A stretch of DNA of 64,000 nt, from assembly GCF_026745355.1 (NCBI RefSeq), contig NC_079206.1, positions 27,712,117 to 27,776,116 of the forward strand. Reading direction: 5' to 3'. Positions 32,965 through 45,284 of this stretch are shown here, piece by piece (the stretch's first letter is position 1; each line of letters starts with the position of its first letter). Position numbers and translations under genes: made by a program. The notes beneath the pieces are model-generated. The model did no database searches. It was not told where the DNA came from and saw nothing but the letters and a program-made list of their open reading frames with translations. This DNA is from Beta vulgaris subsp. vulgaris (lineage: Eukaryota; Streptophyta; Magnoliopsida; Caryophyllales; Amaranthaceae).

Positions 32965-35608
32965 AATTCATCGTTGATCTAGTACCTGGGACTGGACCAA
33001 TTTCGAAAGCCCCATATCGAATGGCTCCAGCAAAAATGAACGAGTTGAAGAACCAGTTGGACGAACTACTTGACAAAGGGTATATTAGACCTAGCATGTC
33101 ACCATGGGGAGCACTCGTCTTATTTGTGAAAAAGAAGGATGGTAGTTTGAGGTTGTGTATAGACTATCGTGAGTTGAACAATGTCACTATTAAAAACAAG
33201 TACCCATTACCTAGGATTGATGACTTGTTTGACCAACTTCAGGGTGCAGAGATGTTCTCCAAAATAGACTTAAGGTCAGGTTACCATCAATTGAGGATTG
33301 TTGATCATGATATACCTAAGACTGCCTTCAGGACTAGATATGGTCATTATGAGTTTACGATCATGCCTTTTGGGTTAACTAATGCACCTGCAGTTTTCAT
33401 GGACCTCATGAATAGGATTTTTTGACCCTACCTTGATAAATTTGTCGTTGTGTTCGTAGACGAAATACTGATCTATTCTAGGATCAAGTAGGAACATGAG
33501 GGTCATTTGAGAGTCATTTTACATACACTTAGGGACAACCAACTTTATGCGAAGTTTTCGATGTGTGAATTTTAGTTGGAAAGAGTGTCATTTTTGGGTC
33601 ATTTCGTCTCCAAGGAGGGTGTGTTAGTCGATCCTGCAAAGGTCAAAGCCGTGAGTGAACGGCCTACCCCAAAGAATGTCACAAATATAAGAAGTTTCTT
33701 GGGTTTAGCCAGTTACTATAGGAGGTTTGTGAAAGACTTCTCCGAAATAGCAAAGCCCATGACCAACTTGATGAAGAAGGATTGTAGGTTTAATTGGAAT
33801 GAGGATAGTGAGAAAGCCTTTCAATCGCTCAAAGAGAGATTAACATCAGCACCTGTCCTAACCTTGCCTAACGGGAATAAGGGATATGATGTATATAGTG
33901 ATGCGTCCAAGAATGGGTTGGGTTATGTTCTTATGCAAAATGGGAAGGTCATAGCTTATGTGTCCCGTCAGTTGAAGCCATTTGAAGTCAATTACCCGAC
34001 CCACGACCTAGAATTGACCGCCAGAGTATTTGCCCTAAAAATTTGGAGACATTACCTTTACGGGGTGACCTGTCGAATCTTCACTAATCACAAAAGCCTC
34101 AAATATATCTTCACCCAGAAAGACCTTAATATGAGACAGCGCAGATGGTTAGAGCTCATTAAGGACTATGATTTAGATATTCAGTACCGTGAGGGTAAAC
34201 CAAACGTTGTCGTTGATGCGTTAAGTCGCAAGTCTAGCCATAGCATGAATACCTTGGTTGTTGCCGACAAACTTTGTGAGGAATTTTCTAGACTCTTGAT
34301 AGAAGTAGTTCATGCAAGGAAGGTAGAAAAATTGCTGAGTGCCCTAACCATCGAACCCAACTTTCTAGACGAAATACGAGAGAGTCAACCTGGGGACGTA
34401 AAACTTCAGCAAGTCAAAGCAAAGCTTAAAAAGCGCAAAGCGGAAGGGTTTGCGATCCATGAAGATTGAAGTATACGATATAAGGGTAGGTGGTGTATCC
34501 CACAAAAGTGTGAAGGGTTGAAACAGAAGATAATGTTTGAGGGTCATAACATGACTTATTCCGTCCACCCAGGGGGAGATAAGTTGTATAAGGACCTCAA
34601 GAAAATGTTCTGGTGGCCTGAGATGAAGAGAGCAGTAGCTGAGTTTGTTTCCAAATGTCTAACGTGTCATAAAGTCAAAAGTGAACATAAGAGACCTCAA
34701 GGAAAAATCCAACCTCTAGATATTCCAACATGGAAATGGGATTCGATATCCATGGACTTCGCCGTAGCCTTACCTAGGAGTCGGGGAGGCAATAATACCA
34801 TATGGGTAATAGTGGACAGACTAACCAAGACAGCGAGGTTCATACCTATGAAGGATACGTGGAGTATGGGAGCCTTAGCCAAGGCTTATGTGAAAAATGT
34901 CATTCGATTGCATGGAGTACCCACGAGTATAGTATCAGATAGGGATTCACAATTGCTTTCGAATTTCTGGAAAAAGGTCTAGGAAGTATGTAGTAGCGAG
35001 CTATTGATGAGTACAGCCTTTCACCCAGCTACAGATGGTCAAACTGAAAGAACTATTCAGACCTTAGAAGACATGTTGCGAGCTTGCGCCTTAGAATACC
35101 AGAGATCATGGGGAGACCATTTGGACCTCATAGAATTCTTATACAACAACAACTATCATGCTAGTATTAAAATGGCACCATTCGAAGCACTGTATGTGAG
35201 AAAGTGTTGTAGCCCTTTGTGTTGGAACGATATTAGTAAGACTGTGGTGTTAGGACCTGAGATGATTCAGGAGACAGTGGATCAGACGCGAGTCATTCAA
35301 GAAAAGATTAAGCCCGCACAGGATAGGCAAAAATCCTTTGCGGATCAGAAGCGAAGGGATGAGAATTACGAAGTCGGGGATAAAGTATTGCTTAAGGTGT
35401 CTCCAATGAAAGGAGTGATGTGATTCAGGAAAAAGGGGAAGCTAAGCCCTAAATTCATAGGACCATATGAGATTTTGGCGAGAGTAGGCAAAGTCGCTTA
35501 TCGCCTGGAATCGCCCAATGACTTAGAAAGGGTCCATAACGTGTTTCTCGTATCCCAACTCCGGAGATACGTACCTGATGAGTCACATGTCCTAGAACTT
35601 GAAATCGT
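32950..35608 (+). pseudogene. RT, RNase H and integrase remnant, second Tekay-type element
   Basis: RT spans 33000-33500 ('[18 protein letters not shown]', '[15 protein letters not shown]'). The catalytic YxDD region reads FVDE (about 33458), so the second Asp is lost. Stops lie at 33423, 33488 and 33574. RNase H spans 33890-34240 ('[18 protein letters not shown]', '[10 protein letters not shown]'). Integrase runs from 34550: zinc region 'KCLTCHKVK', core with 'ISMDFAVALPRSRGG' and '[17 protein letters not shown]', stops at 34467, 34980 and 35420, then 'KFIGPYEIL' (GPY motif). Homology ends at 'PDESHVLELE' (35575-35608), just before the chromodomain. Most stops are one transition away from a CGA, CAG or TGG codon. 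Confidence 0.88.
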
Positions 35609-37026
35609 CGAATTGGTCCATAATGTTATTATGACTTTCGTTATCTGGTTGTAAATTATACATATATTGGGCAAATTTGTTAAGTTATTGTTGTGGCCAT
35701 ATATATATATATATATAAATTTTTCAATTATTTTATGATGGTCTGGTTAGTTTGTATTAAATTGGGAGTATAATAATGTTATAGTTTTATGAATCTATAT
35801 CTAAGTTGTCGACGTTACAATACTCAGCTCGAGAGAGAATAATACTGTCTTTATTATCGTCTCGTCAAGAATTGTATAATATGGTGTTATAACTAAACGT
35901 TGTAATTAACAATTGTACTCAAAGTCAGCCAATGAGGGTGTAGTAGTTGGAATATTTTGATTATATGGTGTATTTGGTACATAATTATGTTTTAAGGAAG
36001 ATTTATTATTTTTAGTTAGGGGATATGATTTTGTTAGTATTATAACTACTATTACATTCAGACGATAAATATCGTTCAAATGAGACTTTTGGATTGTGAT
36101 TCTGGTTTCTGTGGATTTAGGTGTAAGGCCTTACGGGCAACCTATTTATTTATATTTGAATATTAATGAACGAAGAAATTATAGTATTTATCTGTAGTAT
36201 TGTTTCATTGAGATTAAGATATCCGGTGGGATATATGTAGTCTCAAGAAAAGAACATGTCAACCACCTAGGTTGATATTTGTCGTCCGAGAGGTTGATTA
36301 TTGTCGTCCAAGAGGTTGGGAAGTGCTGAGTTGGGTACTATCCTGCATCAGGAGTTTTGTCATTCTTAGACACAAGCAGTTGGGAACGTAAGCCCATAGG
36401 CTGTTTGGAGATTTCGATCTGACAAACGTTGGGAAGTAGGTTGCAATCCATTGTCGTTCTACTCTTTCTCAAAAGCTATTATATTATTTTGTTCTACTAT
36501 TTCGGATGCTTATGTTATCGATCTTGTATGCTTATATTAAGTTTACTACTGATGATTTACTTTATTTAAGCATGTTAAATTGTTAGTTGTTGTATGGCTG
36601 TTTGTTATTTGGTTCAGTTTGATATTTTATGTTGATTGAGACTTATTTATTAATGCTTGATAACTCTTATGGGAATCCTAATTGAGCTGGGATCACTGAT
36701 TATGGATGTTTGTTGATATATTTAGCAGGTTAATCTGTTGCGATGTAGTTTTATGTCATGGATATGAGAGAGAGGCTGATGAACTTAATTAGGAGGATTT
36801 TTCTTATTTGTTATCTTGCTTTGTCTATGGGATTTTGAGATGGTGTTATCTCGTTAAGGATACTTTTGGATTAATGTTCTTTAGGATTTATTTTTGATGA
36901 TGTTTTATATTTTGTTTAACTTTTAAAATGACATTGTCCGTCTTGACGATATTTGAGTTGTCTTGTACTATTAAATAATTCTTTCTATTTTTATTCATTA
37001 CATGTGAATGGACGTAGTGCTACACA
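35609..37026. other. Unclassified AT-rich sequence
   Basis: Follows the truncated pol without a TSD or LTR border. It holds an (AT)n microsatellite (35698-35718) and a short direct repeat TTGTCGTCC(G/A)AGAGGTTG (about 36278 and 36302). General composition resembles the U3/U5 of gypsy LTRs, but it matches no other segment of the window. No coding capacity seen. Confidence 0.4.
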
Positions 37027-37640
37027 TTTAACTCCAATTTATTTTTCAACATGATAATATGAAGTACAATATAACTAGTGTGTCGATTTTTAGGCTTCCA
37101 TTTGTTATAGGTTGAATTCTGTGAATGAAAATGTCATTCTAGGCCCATTCTGGTCGTTTTGCATCCAATTCATTCTTAGATTTTGAGTCATTTGAATCCA
37201 ATTTATTTTTTAACATCATAATATGAGATATAATATAACTATTGTTTAGAGTTTTAGGCTTGCATTTGTTATGTTGTTGCTTGAATTTCGGGAACGTAAA
37301 TGTGATTTTAGGCCTATTTTGGCCGATTCGCATCCAATTCGTACATTTGGAGTCATTTAACTCCAATTTTTTTTTGAACATGATAATATGAGGTATAATA
37401 TAACAAGTGTTTAGATTTTTGGGCTTGCATTTGTTGTTGATTGAATTTCGGGAAGGTATATAGGATTTTAGGCCTATTTTCGCCGATTCGCGTCCAATTC
37501 TTATATTTTGAGTCATTTAACTCCTATTTCTTTTTGAACATGTTAATATGAGGTATAATTGAAATAGTGTGTAAATTTTTAAGCTTGCATTTGTGGTTGA
37601 TTTAATTTAGGAAAGGTAAATGTAAATTTTAGAACTATTA
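37027..37640. repeat. Tandem array of ~163 bp monomers, related to CACTA interior
   Basis: Monomers start at 37027, 37191, 37356 and 37516 (164, 165 and 160 bp, then a partial copy). Each begins near TTTAACTCC, contains 'acatgataatatgaggtata' and ends near GAGTCA. The reverse complement closely matches the AT-rich interior of the CACTA-like elements (16500-16800 and 39850-40080). ORF 37516-37139 on the minus strand reads the repeat and is not a gene. Confidence 0.88.
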
Positions 37641-38220
37641 ACTACGATAAATGATTGAAATCTTATGTGTGTTATTTCATGGTTGGCTTGCAAGGTTTTT
37701 ATGAATAACACACCAAGAATGGAGGCCTTCACCATGAAGGAATTAGATGAAGTTCTAGATAAGGTGGAAAATCATGTTTTTTATGATTGCTTATGATACA
37801 TTTTGGGAGGAATGACAAGAGTACCCATCACAAACTTGTGTTGTTTGCTTTTCTCTCTCCTCCTTTTGATAATGTAAAAGTCATCTATGTCTTTTTGGAT
37901 TTTGAAAGTGATGTTTATTGAATCTTGTGCCCAATTTCTATGTTTCACTTATTATAGTACAAAGGAAGTAAAGTTTTTAGCTAAAATGTTGGTAATTTGT
38001 CAATTATATGTACACTTTTTACACTATTAATATATTATTAAAGATAATTATGTTGAAAAACTCGTGATATAATATGCAATTCGTTTTTTTTATGGAAGGG
38101 AGGCGTTGGGTTGGGAGGGGGTTGCCACAGTGGGGTCTAGGGTTGGAGGGCGGCAGGGGGGTTGCAGGGCTAGGGGTGTAGCAAGAGGTGTAGGGAAGTA
38201 GGGGTTAATCAATAATAAGA
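37641..38220. other. Unclassified sequence with a G-rich tail
   Basis: No ORF of note. The end (38098-38200) is G-rich and similar in kind to the reverse complement of the C-rich block of the CACTA-like elements. With the array before it, this suggests a minus-strand remnant of a related, longer CACTA-like element, but no terminal repeat marks its limits. Confidence 0.4.
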
Positions 38221-38513
38221 GGAAAGACTCAATCTTTGATTTTAATAAACTCTTATCATAACTGATTTAGCTAATAATTAAAAAGAGGTTAATCTACTAA
38301 TGAAATCTGTCCAACAAAATTTATTAGAACTAGAATTTGAGTTCTTGCAATAAATAAGATGAAGAGGATACCTTAACTTATACTTCTTGAAACCAAAACT
38401 GGGTTTCCTTTTAAAATGAATGAACAAATTACAAACAAGGGGAGGAACAACAACAAAACACTAATCAACCACGACAACAATGGGTCACTCGAGCACCAGC
38501 TCACGGTTGTCGA
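38221..38513. repeat. Host repeat X, first copy
   Basis: Colinear with 44973-45264. It passes abruptly at about 38514 into repeat Y, whereas the other copy leads through the copia insertion into repeat W. So W and the first ~200 bp of Y are missing here. Confidence 0.8.
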
Positions 38514-38515
38514 CA

Positions 38516-38710
38516 ACATGAACCCGCTCTTACCTTCCAATTAAACCTGCAATTTACGGAGGAAATTACAAAACAAAAACAAAACTGAAATGATCGAAAA
38601 GTTCATAAAATTTATTTTAGCATGTCAAAATGGTTTAAGTATGAAAACATTTTCCATATCATAACAAACTTGGTATTGTTTGGAAAATAATTCATCCTTT
38701 AAAATATATC
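38516..38710. repeat. Host repeat Y, copy B, left part
   Basis: Matches 14432-14621. Ends in TSD ATC (38708-38710) of the CACTA-like element that follows. Confidence 0.85.
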
Positions 38711-41478
38711 CAACTAGTGAAAAAATATGCAAGGATTGCGGTCAAAATAGCCCTAAGGGCTGCATTTTTGGCCAACAGCCTTTGTTGTAGCAGCCCTTCA
38801 GCCAAAAGTATGGGCTGCGGTTTTTAAACAAACCGCAACCCTTCAATACTTGAAGGGATGCAGTTTAGGGAGAAAAACCGCAATCCTTCACTTTTATAAG
38901 GGCTATGGTTTAATAAAATGCGCAGCCCTTCATTATCAAAAGGGATGCGTTTTTTCAGAAACCGCAGCCCTTCAAATACATAAAAGATGCGGTTTATGCC
39001 CAAAATCGCAGCCCTTTTTAAATGTTTTTTTTTAAAAAAAAAACAATACCCACATGCCACAACCTGCTGCCCCCAGCACCCCCAACTAGCCCACACCCAC
39101 CTGCCCACCCACCAGCCCACCCGCAGACCACCTCTAACACCCCAACCCCCCTCAGTCCACCCATAGACCACCTGCCCACCTCCCATAACCTCGCCTACCC
39201 ACAGACCACCTCTCACACCCCTCTTCTCACCTCCCCCACCCCTCTGCCCACAACCCCTGCACACCCAACTCCCCACCCTCTGCCCACCTGCTAGCCGAGC
39301 CTAGCACCCACCGTGGCACCCCCCCCCCCAGCCGAACACCTCCCTTCAAAAAAAAAAAATAACTGAAATGCAATAAAAAAAAATAAATTGTAAATAACTT
39401 TAAAATATATTGAAATAATGTAGAAAGTGTACATTGAATTGATAAAGTATACATATGTTAGGAAAATAATATCGCAAAATAATCCTCCCAAAATGTTCAT
39501 AAGCAATCGTCACAAAGGTAAGTCGCTAACTTATACCGAACTTCATTTAATTCCTCTACCCATCCTACACTAATCCACACCCACCCCTGCCCACCACCAC
39601 ACCTCCCCACCCACCCACACCCTCTAAACACCCTCACCCCTCCCACCTCTGCCCCCTGCACACCTCCACACCCCACCCCTGGCCACCCACAGACCTCCCA
39701 CACACCTGCCCACCCATCACCTACCCACCCCACACCCTTTCCCACCTCCCTGCATAGACCAACTCCCTCACTCGTGCCCACCTTCCTTCCCCACTAACAC
39801 CCCTCCCCCATCAAACCCACCTCACCACATCCCTCCCCCTCCCCTAGACTAGAAAAGGCCGAAATAGGCCTAAAATCACATTTAGTTCCCGAAATTTGAC
39901 CAATAATTAGTGCAAACCTAAAAATCTACACAATATATAATAGTTCATGTTATCATGTGAAAAAAATAATTTGGGGTTAAATAACTCGAAAAGTAAATCT
40001 ACAAACTAGTTATATAATTCCTCATCTCGAAAAGTACAAATTGGACGGAAAAGGGTGGAAATAGGCCTAAAATCACACGACAACTTTATCTAGCTCATCA
40101 ACAAATCAAACAAAAAATAAAACATGCAAAGAAACTAAACTAGTTACCTGTTAACACAAGTGACGAGAAATAAAGAGAGAAGATATAATTTGAACTTTAT
40201 TTCCCTTGCTTAGTCTATTTTCCTACAATTGACAAAACCCACATTGCACATGTAATCACATAATCATTTAAGAAAATCAAATTTTACTAAAAGAGTGGAC
40301 ATGGGTTATGCAAATAAGATTATTCATGATCATTCGACATCAATGTGCTACATCAAAAGAGGATTATGCGACTAAGTGAATTGTTGACATTAATCACATA
40401 ATCGCTAAAAGAGCTGCACATTGATCACATAATATGAATTTAGACAAGCAAATTTAAGTAAAAACAACACCCTCCCCACCCCCTCCCCACCACCACACAC
40501 ACCCTCCCCATCCCTCCCCCACCCCCTGCCCACCCCGGCCCTCTACTCATACTCTAATCTTACACCATCCCTCACTACTGTCTCATCTTAACTGTTTTCA
40601 CTCTCCTCCAATATCTCTCATTCACTACTCCTAAGTCCTAACTCCTAACTCATGTGATGAAAACACACTATTTGAGAGGTTATTAATTCACCTGACCCAA
40701 CTAGAGCAACTACAAATCTACCAAAATAAGTTCCCACTACATTATAGTAAAAACAACTAACACCCTTAGCTTGCAATCAAAAGATTTGTATTGATGTTTT
40801 TTGGAAAGTAAAAAAAATGAAAAATAGGGGAATTATCGGAAGAGGAGGAGAGGAGAGAGTGAAGGTGGTGCTGCGTCGTGGTGGTGGTGCGTGGTGGTGG
40901 AGCATGCAACTAGAAACCCGCAACTAGAGGAGGTTAAACACCTTTAGCTTGGAGAACAAAAGAGAAGAGAAAATCGATGCGTCGTCGGTGGTGGTGGGTC
41001 CTCGTCGGTTGAGAAGAGAAGAGGAAACCGGTGGTGTGTCGTCAATGGTTGAATTAGGGCTTCGGTGAGTAAATGAGTGAGAGGGAGAGGGAGTAAGTGA
41101 GTGAATCAGTGAGAGAGAGAGCGAGGAAAATTCGTGTTGTGTGTAGTCTAAAGTTGTGCGCACATTTTTAGTCAAGGAAGGGTTGCATTTATCCCTTCAC
41201 CGCAGCCTTTCTAAAGTGAAGGGTTGCGATTTTTGGGCTAAACTTTAGTGAAGGGTTGCGAGCGTCAAAACACTGCAGCCCTTCGTTTCCGAAAGGCTGC
41301 GGTTAATTGGGAAACCACAACCCTTCACAAAAAGGGTTGCAGTTACCTTAAAAACCGCAGCCCTTCGAATCAAAAGGGCTACATTTTCTGTTTAACCGCA
41401 ACCCTTCATACATAAGGGCGGCATTTTCTAAAAAACGCAGCCCTTAAAGCGCAACCCTTCCATTTCATTCTTCTAATG
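38711..41478. mobile_element. Non-autonomous CACTA-like element, copy B (duplicate of 14622-17663)
   Basis: 2768 bp with the same ends (CAACTAGTG ... TTCTAATG), the same TSD ATC (38708-38710, 41479-41481), the same position in repeat Y and the same GGGCTGCG hairpin arms as copy A. It lacks the hAT-like MITE. It has about 530 bp (40261-40790) that copy A lacks, including another C-rich tract (40470-40540). The GA-rich block is at 40840-41135. No transposase ORF. Confidence 0.88.
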
Positions 41479-41772
41479 ATCGCTGCCATAGCTTAATTAC
41501 TAAACACATATCGCTGGCAAGTACAGATTTTGGCAAAACATAACGTAACATAAACATAACATATTCGACCTTCTATGGTCTTAATTGAACTTATATCTGA
41601 ATGACTTCACTCCATCTATACATTGGCTACTTTTTATCTCAATTCATGAGTTAAGCCAACTAAAATACAATATCCTTTTAACATATCTCTTACAAATCAA
41701 AATTCGTGTACATAAACATCGCCGAACAATTCCAATAATAGAACAAAACATACTTTTATGATCTATCAATAT
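41479..41772. repeat. Host repeat Y, copy B, right part
   Basis: Colinear with 17664-17957. Ends in AATAT (41768-41772), the left TSD of the solo LTR. Confidence 0.85.
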
Positions 41773-44379
41773 TGTAATACTCCATATTTTTGGAGTTAAT
41801 TCCTTAGAATTTAGAAGATATAAAGAATATAATTAAAAGGTATTTTAGTATTATTTACAAAATATAATAATAGGATAATAATAATAATAATAATATGGTT
41901 CGGTTTAGTTCATTCCGGAATTTTAAAAGATTAAACCAAGTTTAGTTAGACCAAAATATGCCACACTATAAATAGAAGAAATAAAAAAAAAAATCAGAAA
42001 AAAATCCTAACTCTCCTTCTCCTCTCCCCAGCCGTTTTTCTTTCTTCTCTCTCAATTTCTCTCTCCTCTCTCTCGTTGTTCTCCCTCTCTCAGATTCTCT
42101 CTCTCCTCCTCCTCCTTCTCATCGCCTCCTTTCTAGTTGAGTGTGTGCTGCTGTGCGAGGCTCGCGTGTGCAACCTGAGTGTCAGACGAGGCGAGGTGCG
42201 ACGGGAGTGCGAGGCGCTGCAGGCGAGCGGTGTGTGTGAAGAGGCTGTTTGTGCGAGAGTGTTGGGTGTGCGATGAGCGAAACAAGGGTTGTGCGAGTCG
42301 TGTTGAGGGTTGGTTTGTGTGCGTGGACGTTCGAGGGTTTTGTGCGGAATTCCGTGGGTGGAGTGCTGCGACGAGGGTCGCGTTGGAGTGTGGTGCATTG
42401 GGCGTGCGATTCAAAGGGTGAGCGAGGGAGTTCGAGGTGTGCGACACTACTGCGTGAGGCGAGAAAAGGGTCGCGTCGAGGCTGGTGTGATTGTGTGTGC
42501 GGTGGTGCGATGGGTTGTGCGAAGGATGGTGCGAAAGTGTGTGCGAGAAGGTTGTCGTGCGAATTCGGTGGTGCGACGAACCTGGGTGTGCTTGGGGAAG
42601 TGGTGCGCGAGTGAGGTGGTGTGCGTCGTTGCCGGAAGTTGGTCGCCGGAGTTCGATTGCCGGCGAAAGTCAGTGGTATAAAACCTAATATGTATATGAT
42701 ATTATATTAGTTTAATAGTATATTCTGTTTTTATAATTATTAATTTAAATTGTAAGTAATTAATTTGTAATTCGAGTTAATTAGTAACTAATTAAGTTGT
42801 ATAATTAGTTTAAACTATTAATCTGATTTATGTTGTGAATAGGGTTTTAGGATTGTAATTAAGTAAAGGTGGGAAGTAAAGAAATTACATTGTTATTATT
42901 AGTTGGAAATATAACCTTGTTATGCGAACTTGATTTTGGATATTGGACATAAGACTTGATTGGACATAAGACTTGGTTGGACATATAAATTGATTGGATT
43001 TGGTAAAGGTAGTGGACCATTACACGAACTAAAACCAGTTTGCTCACTAACATTGACTCCTAAAAGACGTTAAACTCATTAGTATAGAAAAGAAAAGGAA
43101 GTTCATGAACAATGAGTTTAGTTATCGTTTATATCTCGAATTACTAAGTCGTTATAGTTAGTTACGTATCAGTTGATAATATTATCAAGGACGTAGCACT
43201 AAAGTATTTACTTAATCGTTTAGGTCCCAATTCCATAAGCGGCACGTTTGGTTAATACAGCGAAAATTCTCCGTTACAAGGTATGTACGCGTACCAGTTT
43301 AATTGCAAGTACTAGTATCATGATTAGGTTGCGATTTATTCTATTAGAACCTAGAATCATGATAGGGAACGTTTTGATTGTGAGATTGTTTGGTAACATA
43401 TTTATGATTGGAAGTCGATATGTTGCATTGAAATACGTAATTCTATCGTATTATGAACATGAGCATTGTATTCATATTAATTTGTTCCATAGTGTAACAA
43501 GAGTGTTACAAGAGAAAAGATTTGAGTACTGTAACTAAGAGAACATGTTAAATGATTATGTGTGGTTGTGATATGAATGGCCAATACTAAAAAGGAACTA
43601 TGGCAATAAACTTGTAGTTGGACTCTCTACAAGTGATGAACAATATGGTAGTGTGGGACTTGTTATACACTCCTACGCAGGCCTACTGTGACGACAGTAG
43701 TGTCCTTATAATTTTGATAACTCAAGTAGGCGGAACGTTCCGTACGATCTTGGGGGTATGCATACTAAGGTAATGGGTGTGAGACGGAACGAAATCGTGT
43801 TTGCATTTCATCTAATAGACCAAGTTGTCTATTAAGGATTAAGTAGCTCGTATGATTCTAGTAAGATGACGGTGCCCGTTCGATGCCAACTAAATAAAGA
43901 GTAAAGGATGTAACGTATTATAGTATCATGTTTAGGATTGTTCATTATTGCTTTGTTCATGTTTATATGCATTCAATGGTTCATTATATACTCGGTATAG
44001 CTGATTGTGTGTTATTATGTGTTTGTTGACCTGTGATGAACCATTGATGCTACAATGGGGAGCAGACTAGGTGTACTGGTGCTGCTGCATGATACCGAAC
44101 ATACGGGGGATAGTCTTTAGTATTTGAACTTTAAAGCATTTTAATTAAGTACTATTAGATTTACTATGATTTACTTTTTGGTTTGTGGTTTGAATAAAAG
44201 GGGTCGTTGAAGATTCCCGAGTTGTAGTTACATTTTTATTTCCGCTGCATTTCAGTTTTCGAGACAATGATTTGAGTTAACGTTCTTTCTTATTATGCCT
44301 TGCGTCTCATCGCGGCGGTAACACTCCCAAAGTCGATGCGACGTAGTAGTAGACGTGTATGGATTTTGGGGGTGTTACA
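41773..44379 (+). mobile_element. Solo LTR of the second Tekay-type family
   Basis: 2607 bp, TGTAATACTCC ... TGTTACA, flanked by perfect TSDs AATAT (41768-41772, 44380-44384) with no internal region. This is the product of LTR-LTR recombination. It matches all LTR parts of 17958-30457 in order and supplies the uninterrupted version of both later insertions there. The ORF 42249-42614 parallels 18430-18891 but is shorter. Confidence 0.95.
41967..41976 (+). promoter_or_regulatory. Probable TATA box of the solo LTR
   Basis: TATAAATAGA followed by a CT-rich leader, as in the paralogous LTR at 18149. Solo LTRs can keep promoter activity. Confidence 0.55.
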
Positions 44380-44384
44380 AATAT

Positions 44385-44972
44385 AATTTCACAACTTAAC
44401 ACATACTCATACATCTATAACCATGATCATGACTATAAATAATATACGATGTTAAAAAGTACAATTATAACACATTCGGGCATTTAATACGTTTTGTTGA
44501 ACATAAATGTTACCTCAATTGCAAACCAGATTCCCTACTAACAACCTTTAAAAGAACAACACCAATTAACCCTCAAGAATAATCCTCAATCCCCAATATA
44601 GCTTGAGCTCCACATATCCATATCCATAGCCATATTACCAATAACAATAAGAATTAGAAAAACATTCTATAAATTTAATTCATGAAAAATAATATCACTC
44701 ACTCTTATAATCAAAACTCTTTCCTAAATCTCATTCATTTAGCATTCTTATCCACACACTAGTTAATCTTGCACTCTAAACACTAACTCAACAATAACTA
44801 CAATTAATATCTATTCTACTAATCAACCTCACAACATCAATCTTTAACTCTGATTAACCCCATTCTGATTTTAGAGAATATTATCGAACATCATGCTTTA
44901 TAAAAATCAGATTTTATAACTTAACTTAAGAAGGATCCATTCATATTGTAATCTTCAATCCATTAAATAAAA
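44385..44972. other. Host sequence Z
   Basis: AT-rich and non-coding. It is the continuation of repeat Y beyond the solo-LTR insertion point and runs into repeat X. It occurs once in the window. Confidence 0.6.
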
Positions 44973-45284
44973 AGGAAAGACTCAATCTTTGATTTTGATA
45001 AACTCCTATCATAGCTGATTTGGCTAATCAATAATAAGAGGTTAAACTACTAATGAAATCGGTCTAACATAGTACTAGAATCTGAGTTCTTGCAATAAAG
45101 AAGATGAAGATGATAACTTAACTTATACTTCTTGAAACCAGAATTGGGTTTCCTATTGAAATGAATGAAAAACTTGCAGATAAGGGGAGGAACAACAACA
45201 AAACACCAATCAACCACGACAACAATGGCTCACTGGAGCACCAGCCCACGGTTGCCGCAACTCGTGGTGGGGATGAACCACCAT
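44973..45284. repeat. Host repeat X, second copy, with left TSD of the copia element
   Basis: Homologous to 38221-38513 up to about 45264. The last five bases before the copia LTR, ACCAT (45280-45284), are repeated at 62603-62607. Confidence 0.8.

Larger units (their letters stand above)
17958..35608 (+). mobile_element. Second Tekay-type chromovirus, nested and truncated
   Basis: A 5' LTR (17958-30457, in three pieces) is followed by a Met-tRNA primer site, a leader, gag (30998) and pol up to about 35608, where homology stops before the chromodomain. No 3' LTR follows in order. The LTR family differs from the first element: it starts TGTAATACTCCGTA and ends TGCTACA here or TGTTACA in the solo LTR at 41773. 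Insertions inside the 5' LTR are an Athila-type element (19961-28145) and a CACTA-like element (28644-30188). In-frame stops and shifts in every domain show that it is dead. Confidence 0.88.

Noticed and set aside
37027..37640. CRISPR-like array
   Set aside because: Repeats of ~163 bp are directly adjacent with no spacers, in a plant TE context; they form a tandem array.
38824..39276. Minus-strand Gly/Trp-rich ORF of 150 codons
   Set aside because: Antisense translation of the C-rich tract; frame not retained in copy A (14883-15415).
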